This document shows positions 21,791 through 30,748 of a DNA stretch of 64,000 nucleotides, piece by piece (positions within the stretch are counted from its first letter, which is position 1; each line of letters starts with the position of its first letter). A program made the position numbers and the translations under genes. Where the stretch lies: assembly GCA_964019165.1 (NCBI GenBank), contig OZ025272.1, positions 6,900,993 through 6,964,992 of the forward strand, read 5' to 3'. Under the pieces are notes generated by a model, which ran no database searches, was not told the DNA's origin, and saw nothing but the letters and a program-made list of their open reading frames with translations. This DNA is from Mastigias papua (lineage: Eukaryota; Cnidaria; Scyphozoa; Rhizostomeae; Mastigiidae).

Positions 21791-22666
21791 TTAAAATATT
21801 AGGTTTAATAATGGCACGTTTCGAAAGGGGTTGTTTTTGCTGTTCCCAAATAGGATCCCTTGTCCGTGTGTTTTTTTTTTTGACCTTTTTTTTATACCAT
21901 AACCCTTAACTCCTATAATTTCATGATCATCAAATTGTGGTTCATAAGGCAGCCATTTATATTCTAATGAAGTGCCTTCTGAATTTTTTATAATTGGTTG
22001 ATTTTGATTTTGATTTTGAGCTATGGGTATTTTTTTGGGGTGTGTTTTAAATCCAGATACGGGATCATTGTGTAATCCAGAGCCAAGAAGCTTTAAAATC
22101 ATCGGGATTCCCAATGCACCTAAAATGGCAGATAAAAACCCGCCCTCCATTTGACCATTTCCAGACATCATCATAACTTTATCAAATTTTTCTTTTTCTT
22201 TTTTTGGTAATTTTGTTATTTCATTTTGTACAATTGCTAATGCTTTTACAATATCGCCAACTTTTGAATTATGAAAATTTGCGCCAGATCCGAAGATTTT
22301 TTCAATTCCCAAAGATGAGAGTGCGCTAGCTATCCCACTCATTGCTGGTCCAGCAATTTTTTTAATAATCGGCATTGTTTTAGTTGCTATTTTACCTAAT
22401 ACTGGTAAAAGGCTTGATAATAATGATCCGCCTGATTTAGTATCTTTGTCAATGGATTTATAATGTCTTTCATTAAATGTTATTACAACAGGTTTTAGAC
22501 CTTTTTTAATTTTATTATATTGTGCTTTTGTAACATAAATTCTATTTCCTTCATTTTCATTTGAAAATTGTAATTTTAAATTTACAGGCTCACGTTTTTT
22601 ATAACCACGAATTAGTTTATTTTTTTGATTTTGTGTTAATTTTACAAATATTGGAATTAATGACAT
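21791..22666 (-). CDS. pX-like membrane-active minor virion protein
   Basis: The 291-residue basic protein has hydrophobic glycine-rich segments (about 82-125 and 175-200) and a C-terminus GILFGNSKNNPFRNVPLL. This end is typical of polinton/adintovirus proteins compared with adenovirus pX/pVI, which are core or membrane-lytic. It contains strings that fit the adenain consensus (M/I/L)xGG-x or (M/I/L)xGx-G: IFGSG, MEGGF and LLGSG, consistent with processing by the protease encoded next door. The start follows CAATATAATATAAGAG. It lies 30 bp after the MCP gene in transcript order. Its exact role is inferred. Confidence 0.6.
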   Translation of the reverse strand: MSLIPIFVKLTQNQKNKLIRGYKKREPVNLKLQFSNENEGNRIYVTKAQYNKIKKGLKPVVITFNERHYKSIDKDTKSGGSLLSSLLPVLGKIATKTMPIIKKIAGPAMSGIASALSSLGIEKIFGSGANFHNSKVGDIVKALAIVQNEITKLPKKEKEKFDKVMMMSGNGQMEGGFLSAILGALGIPMILKLLGSGLHNDPVSGFKTHPKKIPIAQNQNQNQPIIKNSEGTSLEYKWLPYEPQFDDHEIIGVKGYGIKKRSKKKTHGQGILFGNSKNNPFRNVPLLNLIF

Positions 22667-22696
22667 CTCTTATATTATATTGTAGATTAATTGATT

Positions 22697-23971
22697 TTAT
22701 TTTATAATTTCTGTTCTATTATTTATTACGCTCAATTTAAACGTGTTCTCTGATAAAAGTAATGCATAAATACTATATTCCTTTGCTGGGGTATTGGCTA
22801 ACATATAATTAAACTCAATTTTATTGTTGCCTTCTTTTAATACATCAGTAATATTCGAATATATATCGAAATATAAATACATAAAACATGTTTTAAATAA
22901 ATCATAATCTATATACACTGGCGTTGGTGTTTTTTTATTCATATAATCTAACAAGGAACGATAAACAACTTGTGGCTTATTCACACAGTCATATGTATCA
23001 CTCGGCAAATATGTATAATTATTGAGTCTTATATTTGCACTTACAATACCCATATCCGATGTATTATTCTCAAATGAATTTTTAGTCTGGTTATTTGAAT
23101 TTTCTGTCCATGAAAAGAAAATTATTAAATGCCTTGGTTTTAATATATTATTTACAATTGGATAAGAATACTGTTTATGCTTCAATCCAGGATTAATATA
23201 AATCATTTCTTTTAAATATGTCACTTCAGTTGGTGTTTTTAACATTTTTATAAATTTTTCATTATCACTTGGGTTTAAACTTAATTTGTCATAGCAGAGC
23301 CATAAATTTTTCAATTTTAAAATTCCAGCATCAGCGCCATCTCTATGTAATATTGTTTCATTTGACGCTAATGTTATTGTAATATCTAAATTTGAAGGTG
23401 GCATAATCTGATTATAGAAACTAGAAAAAAACTCACAGTTACGGAGTTCAAAGATAAAATGAATATCACCATTTTTTGTTATTGCCATACGTTTTTTATA
23501 ATTTTCATTATACAAATCATTTCTTTTTTCTACAGCATGTGATGTTGCATTTAACGTAAATTCATTTATGTCAGTACCACGAACTTTATCTGGATAAAAA
23601 AATGATGTTGTACCTACAGAATTAGCATATGGCTTAGAATATTCTAATATGTTTTTGTTTGTCATGTAATAATTAAGATCATCTGAATCATATAATATCT
23701 TCCCGTTTGATTTCACTTCTAATTTTTGTATTAAACTTGATGAATCGCTTGCTATAGCGATTTTATCAGCATCAGCATAATCAGAACCATCATTTTTTTT
23801 GACTTTTTCATATACACCATAATAATAACTGAAATACCAATCATTTAACATAAAATCATCTCCAGTTATCGAGTGTGTATGACTACGAACGTTATCTCGT
23901 ATTGGTAAATTAGGATTACTTACTATATGATCAATTTTTTCACATCTTCGTCTAAAATCAATTAAACTCAT
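22697..23971 (-). CDS. Major capsid protein (double jelly-roll, hexon-like)
   Basis: The 424-residue protein has the length and layout of polinton/adintovirus MCPs. The N-terminus is followed by SLIQKLEVKSNGKILYDSDDLN, a conserved strand-turn block of these capsid proteins. Later blocks include IHFIFELRNCEFF, MPPSNLDITITLA and SLLDYM. It is predicted to trimerise into pseudo-hexameric capsomers. It is flanked by pVI-like/penton genes on one side and pX-like/protease on the other, the canonical morphogenesis order. ATTATATAAGA abuts the start. The fold is inferred from these blocks and the context. Confidence 0.8.
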   Translation of the reverse strand: MSLIDFRRRCEKIDHIVSNPNLPIRDNVRSHTHSITGDDFMLNDWYFSYYYGVYEKVKKNDGSDYADADKIAIASDSSSLIQKLEVKSNGKILYDSDDLNYYMTNKNILEYSKPYANSVGTTSFFYPDKVRGTDINEFTLNATSHAVEKRNDLYNENYKKRMAITKNGDIHFIFELRNCEFFSSFYNQIMPPSNLDITITLASNETILHRDGADAGILKLKNLWLCYDKLSLNPSDNEKFIKMLKTPTEVTYLKEMIYINPGLKHKQYSYPIVNNILKPRHLIIFFSWTENSNNQTKNSFENNTSDMGIVSANIRLNNYTYLPSDTYDCVNKPQVVYRSLLDYMNKKTPTPVYIDYDLFKTCFMYLYFDIYSNITDVLKEGNNKIEFNYMLANTPAKEYSIYALLLSENTFKLSVINNRTEIIK

Positions 23972-23985
23972 TCTTATATAATATA

Positions 23986-24405
23986 TTATAATAATTGATT
24001 AAATTCATTTTTTATATACTCTTTATCATTCTTCTTATCATCATTATTATCATTATTTTTATCCTTATATATTTTTTTAAGCTCCTTCTCAATTACATCT
24101 GCTTTATCATATATTATTTTTGATACTTGTTCATTTTCATTTTCATTTTCATTTTTATCTGGTTCTTGTGTTCTATTTTTGTATATTTTTTGTGCAACAA
24201 TTTCGCCTGTTTTTTTTGCTATTGGTTCAACTGCTGCTTTTGCTGCTGTCTCAGCTGCTGATTTCATGATTTTTTTGCTACTTTCTGAAGCTAATTTTTT
24301 TGTTGCGGTTTTAAACATTGATTTAAATACATTTGATAGCCCATCGCCATCTTGATCTTGTGAATAATTACTTTGATTTATTCTAACAGGATTTAATCGA
24401 TTCAT
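23986..24405 (-). CDS. pVI-like amphipathic virion protein
   Basis: The 139-residue protein has the N-terminal pattern DGDGLSNVFKSMFKTATKK, then an Ala/Lys-rich helix to about residue 75 and a highly charged, Asn/Asp/Lys-rich tail with NENENENE. A short Gly-Leu amphipathic helix followed by a basic Ala-rich helix between penton and MCP is usual for the polinton counterpart of adenovirus pVI. That protein disrupts membranes during entry and cements hexons. TAATATAATATATATA abuts the ATG. Identification is by pattern and position. Confidence 0.5.
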   Translation of the reverse strand: MNRLNPVRINQSNYSQDQDGDGLSNVFKSMFKTATKKLASESSKKIMKSAAETAAKAAVEPIAKKTGEIVAQKIYKNRTQEPDKNENENENEQVSKIIYDKADVIEKELKKIYKDKNNDNNDDKKNDKEYIKNEFNQLL

Positions 24406-24423
24406 TATATATATTATATTATA

Positions 24424-25179
24424 TTAAAAACTTCTAATAAATAAGACCATTTGTATATCTGTCTCACTCAAATCAATAAATCTATCTAAACCATCTTTAA
24501 ACGTAACGTTAAATTTTGTTATACAGTTCGTATTAATCTTATTATAAATCATGTTTTTTTCATCAATAGGAATATTATAACCAATTCTATGATCTGCTGT
24601 GTTAAACATATATAATACAGAATCGTGCTGGTAGCCGTTGAAATTACTGGACGATATTAACATCGGACATCGTATGACCACGTTATCTATTGAATTCGTG
24701 ATATTAGGAGTTAATGGGCCATAAGAACTATTTATAACTAAATTGTTAAAACCGATCAAGAAACCGAACGCTATATTATCTCGAAAATCAACTTGAATAT
24801 TATTTTTAAGCTCAATAAAACATTTTTTTAAAGATCCGACATAATATATATCTATTGAGTCTTTTTCAATAGATTGACTTTCAAGGTAATTTTGTATATA
24901 TTGAGACAAATCACTATACGTATAATTTCCATTTGGGAACGTTAAAGTACTCCAATTTGTACCATCTTTTGAATACCTTAATGTGTTATTATTAAATTTT
25001 CCTGCGTCAATATTATTCCATGTATATGACATTCGTAAGCTATGTAATGCTATATAATGCTCTTGTTCTGGATCTAATTTTAAGCCATCGCCTGACATAG
25101 ATACAGTAAAATTATTATTCTCCCCCCATAAATAATTAATATCTTTTTTTTTTGTGTCAATAAATATTGGTTTATCCAT
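24424..25179 (-). CDS. Penton (minor capsid) protein
   Basis: The 251-residue protein has the blocks expected of polinton penton proteins: SMSGDGLKLDPEQEHYIALHS near the N-terminus, then TLTFPNGNYTYSDL, FGFLIGF and SIDNVVIRCPMLIS. The C-terminus ends in IQMVLFIR. It is predicted to be a single jelly-roll forming pentamers at icosahedral vertices, where a fibre would dock. It lies only 5 bp after the coiled-coil gene stop region and 18 bp before the pVI-like gene. TAATATAATATAT immediately precedes the ATG. Confidence 0.8.
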   Translation of the reverse strand: MDKPIFIDTKKKDINYLWGENNNFTVSMSGDGLKLDPEQEHYIALHSLRMSYTWNNIDAGKFNNNTLRYSKDGTNWSTLTFPNGNYTYSDLSQYIQNYLESQSIEKDSIDIYYVGSLKKCFIELKNNIQVDFRDNIAFGFLIGFNNLVINSSYGPLTPNITNSIDNVVIRCPMLISSSNFNGYQHDSVLYMFNTADHRIGYNIPIDEKNMIYNKINTNCITKFNVTFKDGLDRFIDLSETDIQMVLFIRSF

Positions 25180-25184
25180 ATATA

Positions 25185-26450
25185 TTATATTAGATTTAAA
25201 TGTTTTTTTATATAATCATGATATTGTGTTTTAGTAATAAATTCGTTAGTACGCAAATAATCTATAATATTAAATATTCTGTTTTTAACTTCTGTGGATG
25301 CATTTGATGTTTTTAACATCGGAGTCAAATTTTTTAAATCATTAATTAAGTCACGCGATGTTTTTCCCTCAGTATTAATTTCTTGATTTGTTAATTGTTT
25401 TAATTCTTGTATCATCTGTTTATTATCATTTCCAGCAATAAGGCTTGATCTGATCAAATTTACGCGTTTATTTTTATCTTCTTCGTTTAAGATGATCTTT
25501 CCTTTTCCTATCAATTTTGATTTCATATTTCGTTTTTTTACAATTCCAGATAAATCATTTAAATCATTGAAAATATTTTTTGCCAATTGAGAATATTTTC
25601 TTTTTGGGTTATATCGTTTATTCAACAACTCAATTGTGCTTTTATCACATCTATTAGAATATAAAATATCATCATTATTTGATAATTTTGCCTCAATAAT
25701 CATCTCATTTAATAATTTGGGCATATTAATAAGCAATTTATCATTATATTTTGAGTTTACAATTTTATATGAATTACGTTTTTTTTTCTTTATACCTTCA
25801 CCTTTAATTTCATCATCTTTTACAATATATTCTCTATTACTTAATTCTTTTTTAATAATATCCAAATATTTCCTAATAGCACTTCTATATAATTTCAACA
25901 GTTTATTGTCTTTTTTATATTTAAAATAACCACTTAATTTATTACCTAAACTTTTTATATCTTTACTAAATAATTCATTTTTTAATTCATCATCAGTCGC
26001 TTTCATAATATTATCAACACCAATAATTTTAATATTAGCATTAACTTCTTCGCCATTTTTTTTTGTATATAATGGTATGACTTTATTTTCACTTAAATCC
26101 TCCAAAAACTGTTTTTCTTCAGGTGATAATTTTTTACTTATATCATAAGTATATGATTCATTTTCTTCATTATATGGTAATGTTAACTGTTCATTATCTT
26201 GAAGTTGATCTTCATCTTCATAATATGGCAAGCTATTTGAAAATATTTCATTAATTTTATCATTTTTTTCTTCCATTTTATCAATCATTTTTTCATTACT
26301 GTCAGTAATAGGCTTAAAAAATTCAGCATTGTTAAAGTCACGATCGATTTTTTGATTTTCAAAATCTATATTTTTTTTTTTTAAATTTAAAATTTGTTTT
26401 TGAGCCAACACACGTTTTTGTATCAAATCTTCATAAGTATTTAAATCCAT
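25185..26450 (-). CDS. Coiled-coil polinton protein, function unknown
   Basis: The 421-residue protein is rich in Lys, Glu, Asn and Asp. Residues 1-80 are predicted coiled coil, 80-110 acidic, and about 200-235 very basic (GEGIKKKKRN). A C-terminal block with RSSLIAGNDNKQMIQEL and FITKTQYHDYIKK recalls the 'GSI.AGN.s..i..e' C-terminal domain seen in conserved polinton hypotheticals. Position between PolB and penton fits that family. GKGKI and GEGIK are weak candidates for protease cleavage. A scaffold or virion-core role is possible but unproven. The start follows TAATATATATTATA. A 110-bp gap separates it from PolB. Confidence 0.6.
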   Translation of the reverse strand: MDLNTYEDLIQKRVLAQKQILNLKKKNIDFENQKIDRDFNNAEFFKPITDSNEKMIDKMEEKNDKINEIFSNSLPYYEDEDQLQDNEQLTLPYNEENESYTYDISKKLSPEEKQFLEDLSENKVIPLYTKKNGEEVNANIKIIGVDNIMKATDDELKNELFSKDIKSLGNKLSGYFKYKKDNKLLKLYRSAIRKYLDIIKKELSNREYIVKDDEIKGEGIKKKKRNSYKIVNSKYNDKLLINMPKLLNEMIIEAKLSNNDDILYSNRCDKSTIELLNKRYNPKRKYSQLAKNIFNDLNDLSGIVKKRNMKSKLIGKGKIILNEEDKNKRVNLIRSSLIAGNDNKQMIQELKQLTNQEINTEGKTSRDLINDLKNLTPMLKTSNASTEVKNRIFNIIDYLRTNEFITKTQYHDYIKKHLNLI

Positions 26451-26535
26451 TATAATATATATTATATATTAGAATAATTGCATAATATGTAATTATATGT
26501 TTATATAATTGCATATGAATGCATTAAATAACGAG

Positions 26536-26558
26536 ATAAATGCAAATTCTGCATTTAT
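26536..26558. other. 9-bp perfect hairpin between PolB and the next gene
   Basis: ATAAATGCA and TGCATTTAT form a perfect inverted repeat around a 5-base loop, just 3 bp beyond the PolB stop codon on the minus strand. It lies in one of the two longest gaps of the minus-strand gene block. It could mark transcript 3' ends or an operator. AT-rich sequence makes short palindromes fairly likely. Confidence 0.35.
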
Positions 26559-26560
26559 TT

Positions 26561-29500
26561 TTATATCATATTTTCATAATTTTTATTTATCATAAAATGA
26601 CCATGTGGATAAGACATTGTTTCATTTATATGATATCTCTTATCAGAATATGAAATTAAAGTTTTTGAGTCTGTGTACGAATAAATTTTACAGTCTTTAG
26701 TTGATTTTATTCGCTCAAATTCATTTGATATAGATTCATTATTAAATAATGCATTTTTAAATCTTTCAAATGTTATATCGTTATTTTTCTTATTTTTAAT
26801 CTTTATACCTCTAAACTCAACTTCATTATCTTCTTTTACATATGCATATAATTTATCTTTTAATGAAACAGCCTCAGTTATTACAGTTGCTGGACACTCA
26901 TCTTTTATTTTTCCAGTGTCATATTCTCCATTACGATAAAATTCGAATGATTCATTATAAGAACTCATATCGAACATATCACCCATTTCATACATATCTT
27001 TATAAACATCATCAGTATTTTTTATATTACAAACAAAGCCGTCCGTATCTATATATAACATACTAATATTATCTTTATATTTATTTTTCAATTTATACCA
27101 ATAATCATATATCAATTTCTTGCTTAAACATAAAATTGTTGATCCAATATAATTTGCACTATCAAGCTTCACATGGTTTTTCTCGATATTAAATAATACT
27201 GTGTCTATATTATCAGAATCTTCGTCACTGCTGCTAATAATATCATAATCTTTAAATGATTCCTTAGAAACGATTTTTTTTGCTTTATCAATATTAGAAA
27301 CAATGTGTATATTACTGTTATATTTTTCCTTATTAAGAAGACACCGCCCGAAGAGACTGTTATTCATGAGCTTAAACATTGAATCATTATTCTTATTTTT
27401 TTCTCTCATAGCATCCTGTCTGTATTTATGATTTTTTTCAATGTATTTACGCATATAATTATCTTGTTTAAATTTTATGATATAATTGATTTTTTCGATT
27501 TTGAAGCCCCCTAATTTCAAAAAACACTGTAATGTTAAATAATGTATAACATATTCTTTTTTAGCATGATAATCCAATACAACTTTTTCGGTACATAAAA
27601 ACTTTTTATCATTTTTTATTAATATATCTTTTTGATATTCAGAAATTTCTTTTTTATATATTTTACGTTTATGTGGAAATATCGGCAAATCAGAAAAATA
27701 ATCATGATATGCAATATCAATTTCTGAAATATCAATACATAAAATAAATCCGAATTCTGAATTTTCATCATAATCCCAAATATTAAAATTTTTAATCTCA
27801 ATGTCACTTAAATATTCAAAACCATCATACGGCAATTTATAATTTCTCATAATATGGGCATACATACTGTTTATATCGTAATGCATAATATAACTTGTTT
27901 CTTCATTTTGATTATAATTTCCCATGTATTTGTTGTTAGCCTTGGAATAACGTATAGATCCACATCCGCACAAGCCCCCAACGAGCATTTTTTGAAATGA
28001 TTCGTACATACTGTAATCATCGATTATTTTTATTTTTACTGGATTATATTTTTTAAACAATTCGAATGTGAGGCTATTAATTGTATAATGACTGAACAAT
28101 TCTGTTTTATATCGTTTTATAAACATGTCTCGGTAATTTTCCATTATATCTGTTAAGATAAGTGTGTCTTTCATTAGGTAATAATCAGAAAAAGAACCCA
28201 AATTTTTAAAATTTTGATAATAGAAATCTTTATATTTTTTGTATGTTATTTCATCAGTATTAAAATATGAAATATTTGGAAATTTTTCATTATTATAATG
28301 CTCAAATGAATTTATATATCTATAAGGAAATATATCTTTTTGAATAAACTCATGTGTTAAATTATATTTCTCAATTAATTTTCTAGTATATTTAATATTT
28401 TTCATATCTAAATTCTTACTCAATGATTCCAACTTACATGTAATATATTCATAACTATCAATTATCTTGATATAATTGTTAATATTCATATGAAAAACAT
28501 TGCTTGTATTTCTACCAATTAAATTTATATTTTCTCCTTCAAAATGTTTTGACATACGTGACAAAATATAGTTCGAGTCATAGCCTTTTAAATAATGAAA
28601 GACTATATGAAGGCAATTATTTACTTTCATTTTTGAATTACAAGTTAAACATGCGCTGCCTAGAAATGAGCCATTTATATGATTATGATGGGCGCACTTT
28701 TTATGATCTTTATCATCAAATTCAATTTCACAATATTCACAGTGTGTTGCTTTATCATGTTTTTTTTGTTGTATATTATCTAAGACTGGTAATGAATAAT
28801 ATTTCTTTTTACACAGTTGAATATGAATTAATATATCTTTTATATCATTAAAAAAATTATCTATAACTGGATCTTTTTCATTTTTTCCTCTGTAAATTTT
28901 AAATTTGTTAAATTTAGGCCGTTCCTTACAAACTAACTGAAAACAATAAGAACTTAATTTATGTTCGTATTTGTCATTATATTTTGGATCATTTATGGGG
29001 ACAAGAATACTTTCGAAATCGCAATACATAATCCATGGCAATACTTGATTGTGTTTAATATTATACTCCTTAATATAAGTGTCTTTGGGGCATTTTAATA
29101 ATTTTCCATCTTTTAAGCACATATTAGGAGGCAAATCAACGTTGTTTTTAAAATTACATTTATGCCCTTTACTATCATATACTTTTTGTCTTGAAAATTG
29201 CTTTAAACATTTTTCACAGAATTTCGTATCATGTGATGTAGATGATGACGATAACAATCTATTCAAATTACGAATATATACATAGTGATATTTTTGCTCT
29301 TCTGCATCACTTATAAGTAATAAATTCAGTGTATCTTCAAATGTATTTTTACTATGATAATATGGTATAATATCATTTTTTTTATCTTGTTTATATTCAA
29401 AAATATTTATACAAATTTTATTCCTAATTTCGAGATCTTTTAACACAGCTACGTTATTATATGCTATTGGAAAATTTATTTCATCATAATCTACATGTAA

Positions 29501-30721
29501 TATTTTATTATTATATATATATGCTTTTTGCCCAAATAATCGCTCAGGGTGTTCAATTTTTTTATTTTCATTTAATCTATAACGTAGATGTAAAAGATGA
29601 CACCATAGAAAACACTTATCATCTTTGTTTTGAATATTTACACACGATTTTCTATTTTTAATTTTTTCTGGTAATTCAATATAACCGTTTGCAAAAACAT
29701 TGGTTATAGGTACAATGTTTATTTGTTCACTTTGACAGCCACTTGATGAATAAATAGTCACTTCAATATCACCAAAATCACCAATATCACCATCGTTAGC
29801 ATAATATCCCTGACCTTCTGTTTCTGCTAAATTTTCAATTTTATCCTGTGTGTCCTCGTCATCTTCTTCATCTTCGGATTGGAACACGCTTAATTTCTTT
29901 TTTTTTTTCTTTTTCATAGATTCTTGATTATTAAATGCATAATCATCCTCGTCTTCTGATTGAAATACACTTTTTTTCTTATTAATTTTTTTTGAATTAT
30001 TAAAACTTATTTTTTGATCGGTTTTTTTCATAAATTTTCCAACTCGATTTATGATGTCTTTTTCACTCATATCTAGATAATCTTGTATGTCGTTTTCGTT
30101 CCGTATAATGTGATATTTAGTTTGAAAGTATGGATTTAATCGTTTGTCTGGATTTTTTACATTTCTTAACTCTGACCCCATAATAGAATTACATTTAAAC
30201 TGACCTATTTCACGTAATTTTTTTAATAAAAATTGTCTTTTTATTTCACGGGAGTAATTTAATTGATCATCCTCCATTGGATGTAATTTTTTATCATCCA
30301 TTGGTTTTAATGGAATATCATATAAATTTAATGTCCTCTTCATAGCACTTTTATTTTTTTTTATTCCATTGAAATTATCTGGTTCTTGTTCTTGCACTTG
30401 TTCTCGCACTTGTTCTTGTACTTGTTCTCGCACTTGTTCTTGCACTGGTTCTTGTTGCACTAGTTCTTGTTTATTATTTAATGATTGATAATAATCTAAT
30501 ATTGATGAATTAACAATATTTTCTTTTTTTCGTGTTGGTTTGGCATAATAATCAATAAGTGAATCTAAAATTTTCTGTTCATATTTATTATATTTTTTTT
30601 TATTATAATTTTCTATAGATCTTCGTGCAAAAAAAATTATATTATCTTTATTTATATTATTAGTATCAATTAAAATACTCTTATATGTTTGAATAATTTT
30701 TTCAATTTTTTTGTTCGTCAT
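26561..30721 (-). CDS. polB: Protein-primed family B DNA polymerase
   Basis: The 1,386-residue polymerase replicates the linear element, presumably by protein priming. Exonuclease motifs: CDFESI near residue 565, FHYLKGYDSN and a downstream Y..MKDTLILTDI. Polymerase motifs: DINSMYAHIM near 950, KLMNNSLFG near 1120, and YIDTDG near 1225, where the usual last residue is Ser. The N-terminus has low-complexity QEQVREQ repeats (about 90-115), a repeated VFQSEDE motif beside poly-Lys, and the KDDKCFLWC block and CxxC zinc knuckle usual ahead of polinton polymerases. ATG 30721 is preferred because TATATTATA abuts it; the frame opens 4 codons earlier. It lies 27 bp after the integrase gene. Confidence 0.95.
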   Translation of the reverse strand: MTNKKIEKIIQTYKSILIDTNNINKDNIIFFARRSIENYNKKKYNKYEQKILDSLIDYYAKPTRKKENIVNSSILDYYQSLNNKQELVQQEPVQEQVREQVQEQVREQVQEQEPDNFNGIKKNKSAMKRTLNLYDIPLKPMDDKKLHPMEDDQLNYSREIKRQFLLKKLREIGQFKCNSIMGSELRNVKNPDKRLNPYFQTKYHIIRNENDIQDYLDMSEKDIINRVGKFMKKTDQKISFNNSKKINKKKSVFQSEDEDDYAFNNQESMKKKKKKKLSVFQSEDEEDDEDTQDKIENLAETEGQGYYANDGDIGDFGDIEVTIYSSSGCQSEQINIVPITNVFANGYIELPEKIKNRKSCVNIQNKDDKCFLWCHLLHLRYRLNENKKIEHPERLFGQKAYIYNNKILHVDYDEINFPIAYNNVAVLKDLEIRNKICINIFEYKQDKKNDIIPYYHSKNTFEDTLNLLLISDAEEQKYHYVYIRNLNRLLSSSSTSHDTKFCEKCLKQFSRQKVYDSKGHKCNFKNNVDLPPNMCLKDGKLLKCPKDTYIKEYNIKHNQVLPWIMYCDFESILVPINDPKYNDKYEHKLSSYCFQLVCKERPKFNKFKIYRGKNEKDPVIDNFFNDIKDILIHIQLCKKKYYSLPVLDNIQQKKHDKATHCEYCEIEFDDKDHKKCAHHNHINGSFLGSACLTCNSKMKVNNCLHIVFHYLKGYDSNYILSRMSKHFEGENINLIGRNTSNVFHMNINNYIKIIDSYEYITCKLESLSKNLDMKNIKYTRKLIEKYNLTHEFIQKDIFPYRYINSFEHYNNEKFPNISYFNTDEITYKKYKDFYYQNFKNLGSFSDYYLMKDTLILTDIMENYRDMFIKRYKTELFSHYTINSLTFELFKKYNPVKIKIIDDYSMYESFQKMLVGGLCGCGSIRYSKANNKYMGNYNQNEETSYIMHYDINSMYAHIMRNYKLPYDGFEYLSDIEIKNFNIWDYDENSEFGFILCIDISEIDIAYHDYFSDLPIFPHKRKIYKKEISEYQKDILIKNDKKFLCTEKVVLDYHAKKEYVIHYLTLQCFLKLGGFKIEKINYIIKFKQDNYMRKYIEKNHKYRQDAMREKNKNNDSMFKLMNNSLFGRCLLNKEKYNSNIHIVSNIDKAKKIVSKESFKDYDIISSSDEDSDNIDTVLFNIEKNHVKLDSANYIGSTILCLSKKLIYDYWYKLKNKYKDNISMLYIDTDGFVCNIKNTDDVYKDMYEMGDMFDMSSYNESFEFYRNGEYDTGKIKDECPATVITEAVSLKDKLYAYVKEDNEVEFRGIKIKNKKNNDITFERFKNALFNNESISNEFERIKSTKDCKIYSYTDSKTLISYSDKRYHINETMSYPHGHFMINKNYENMI

Positions 30722-30748
30722 TATAATATACAAATATAAAAAAAATCT

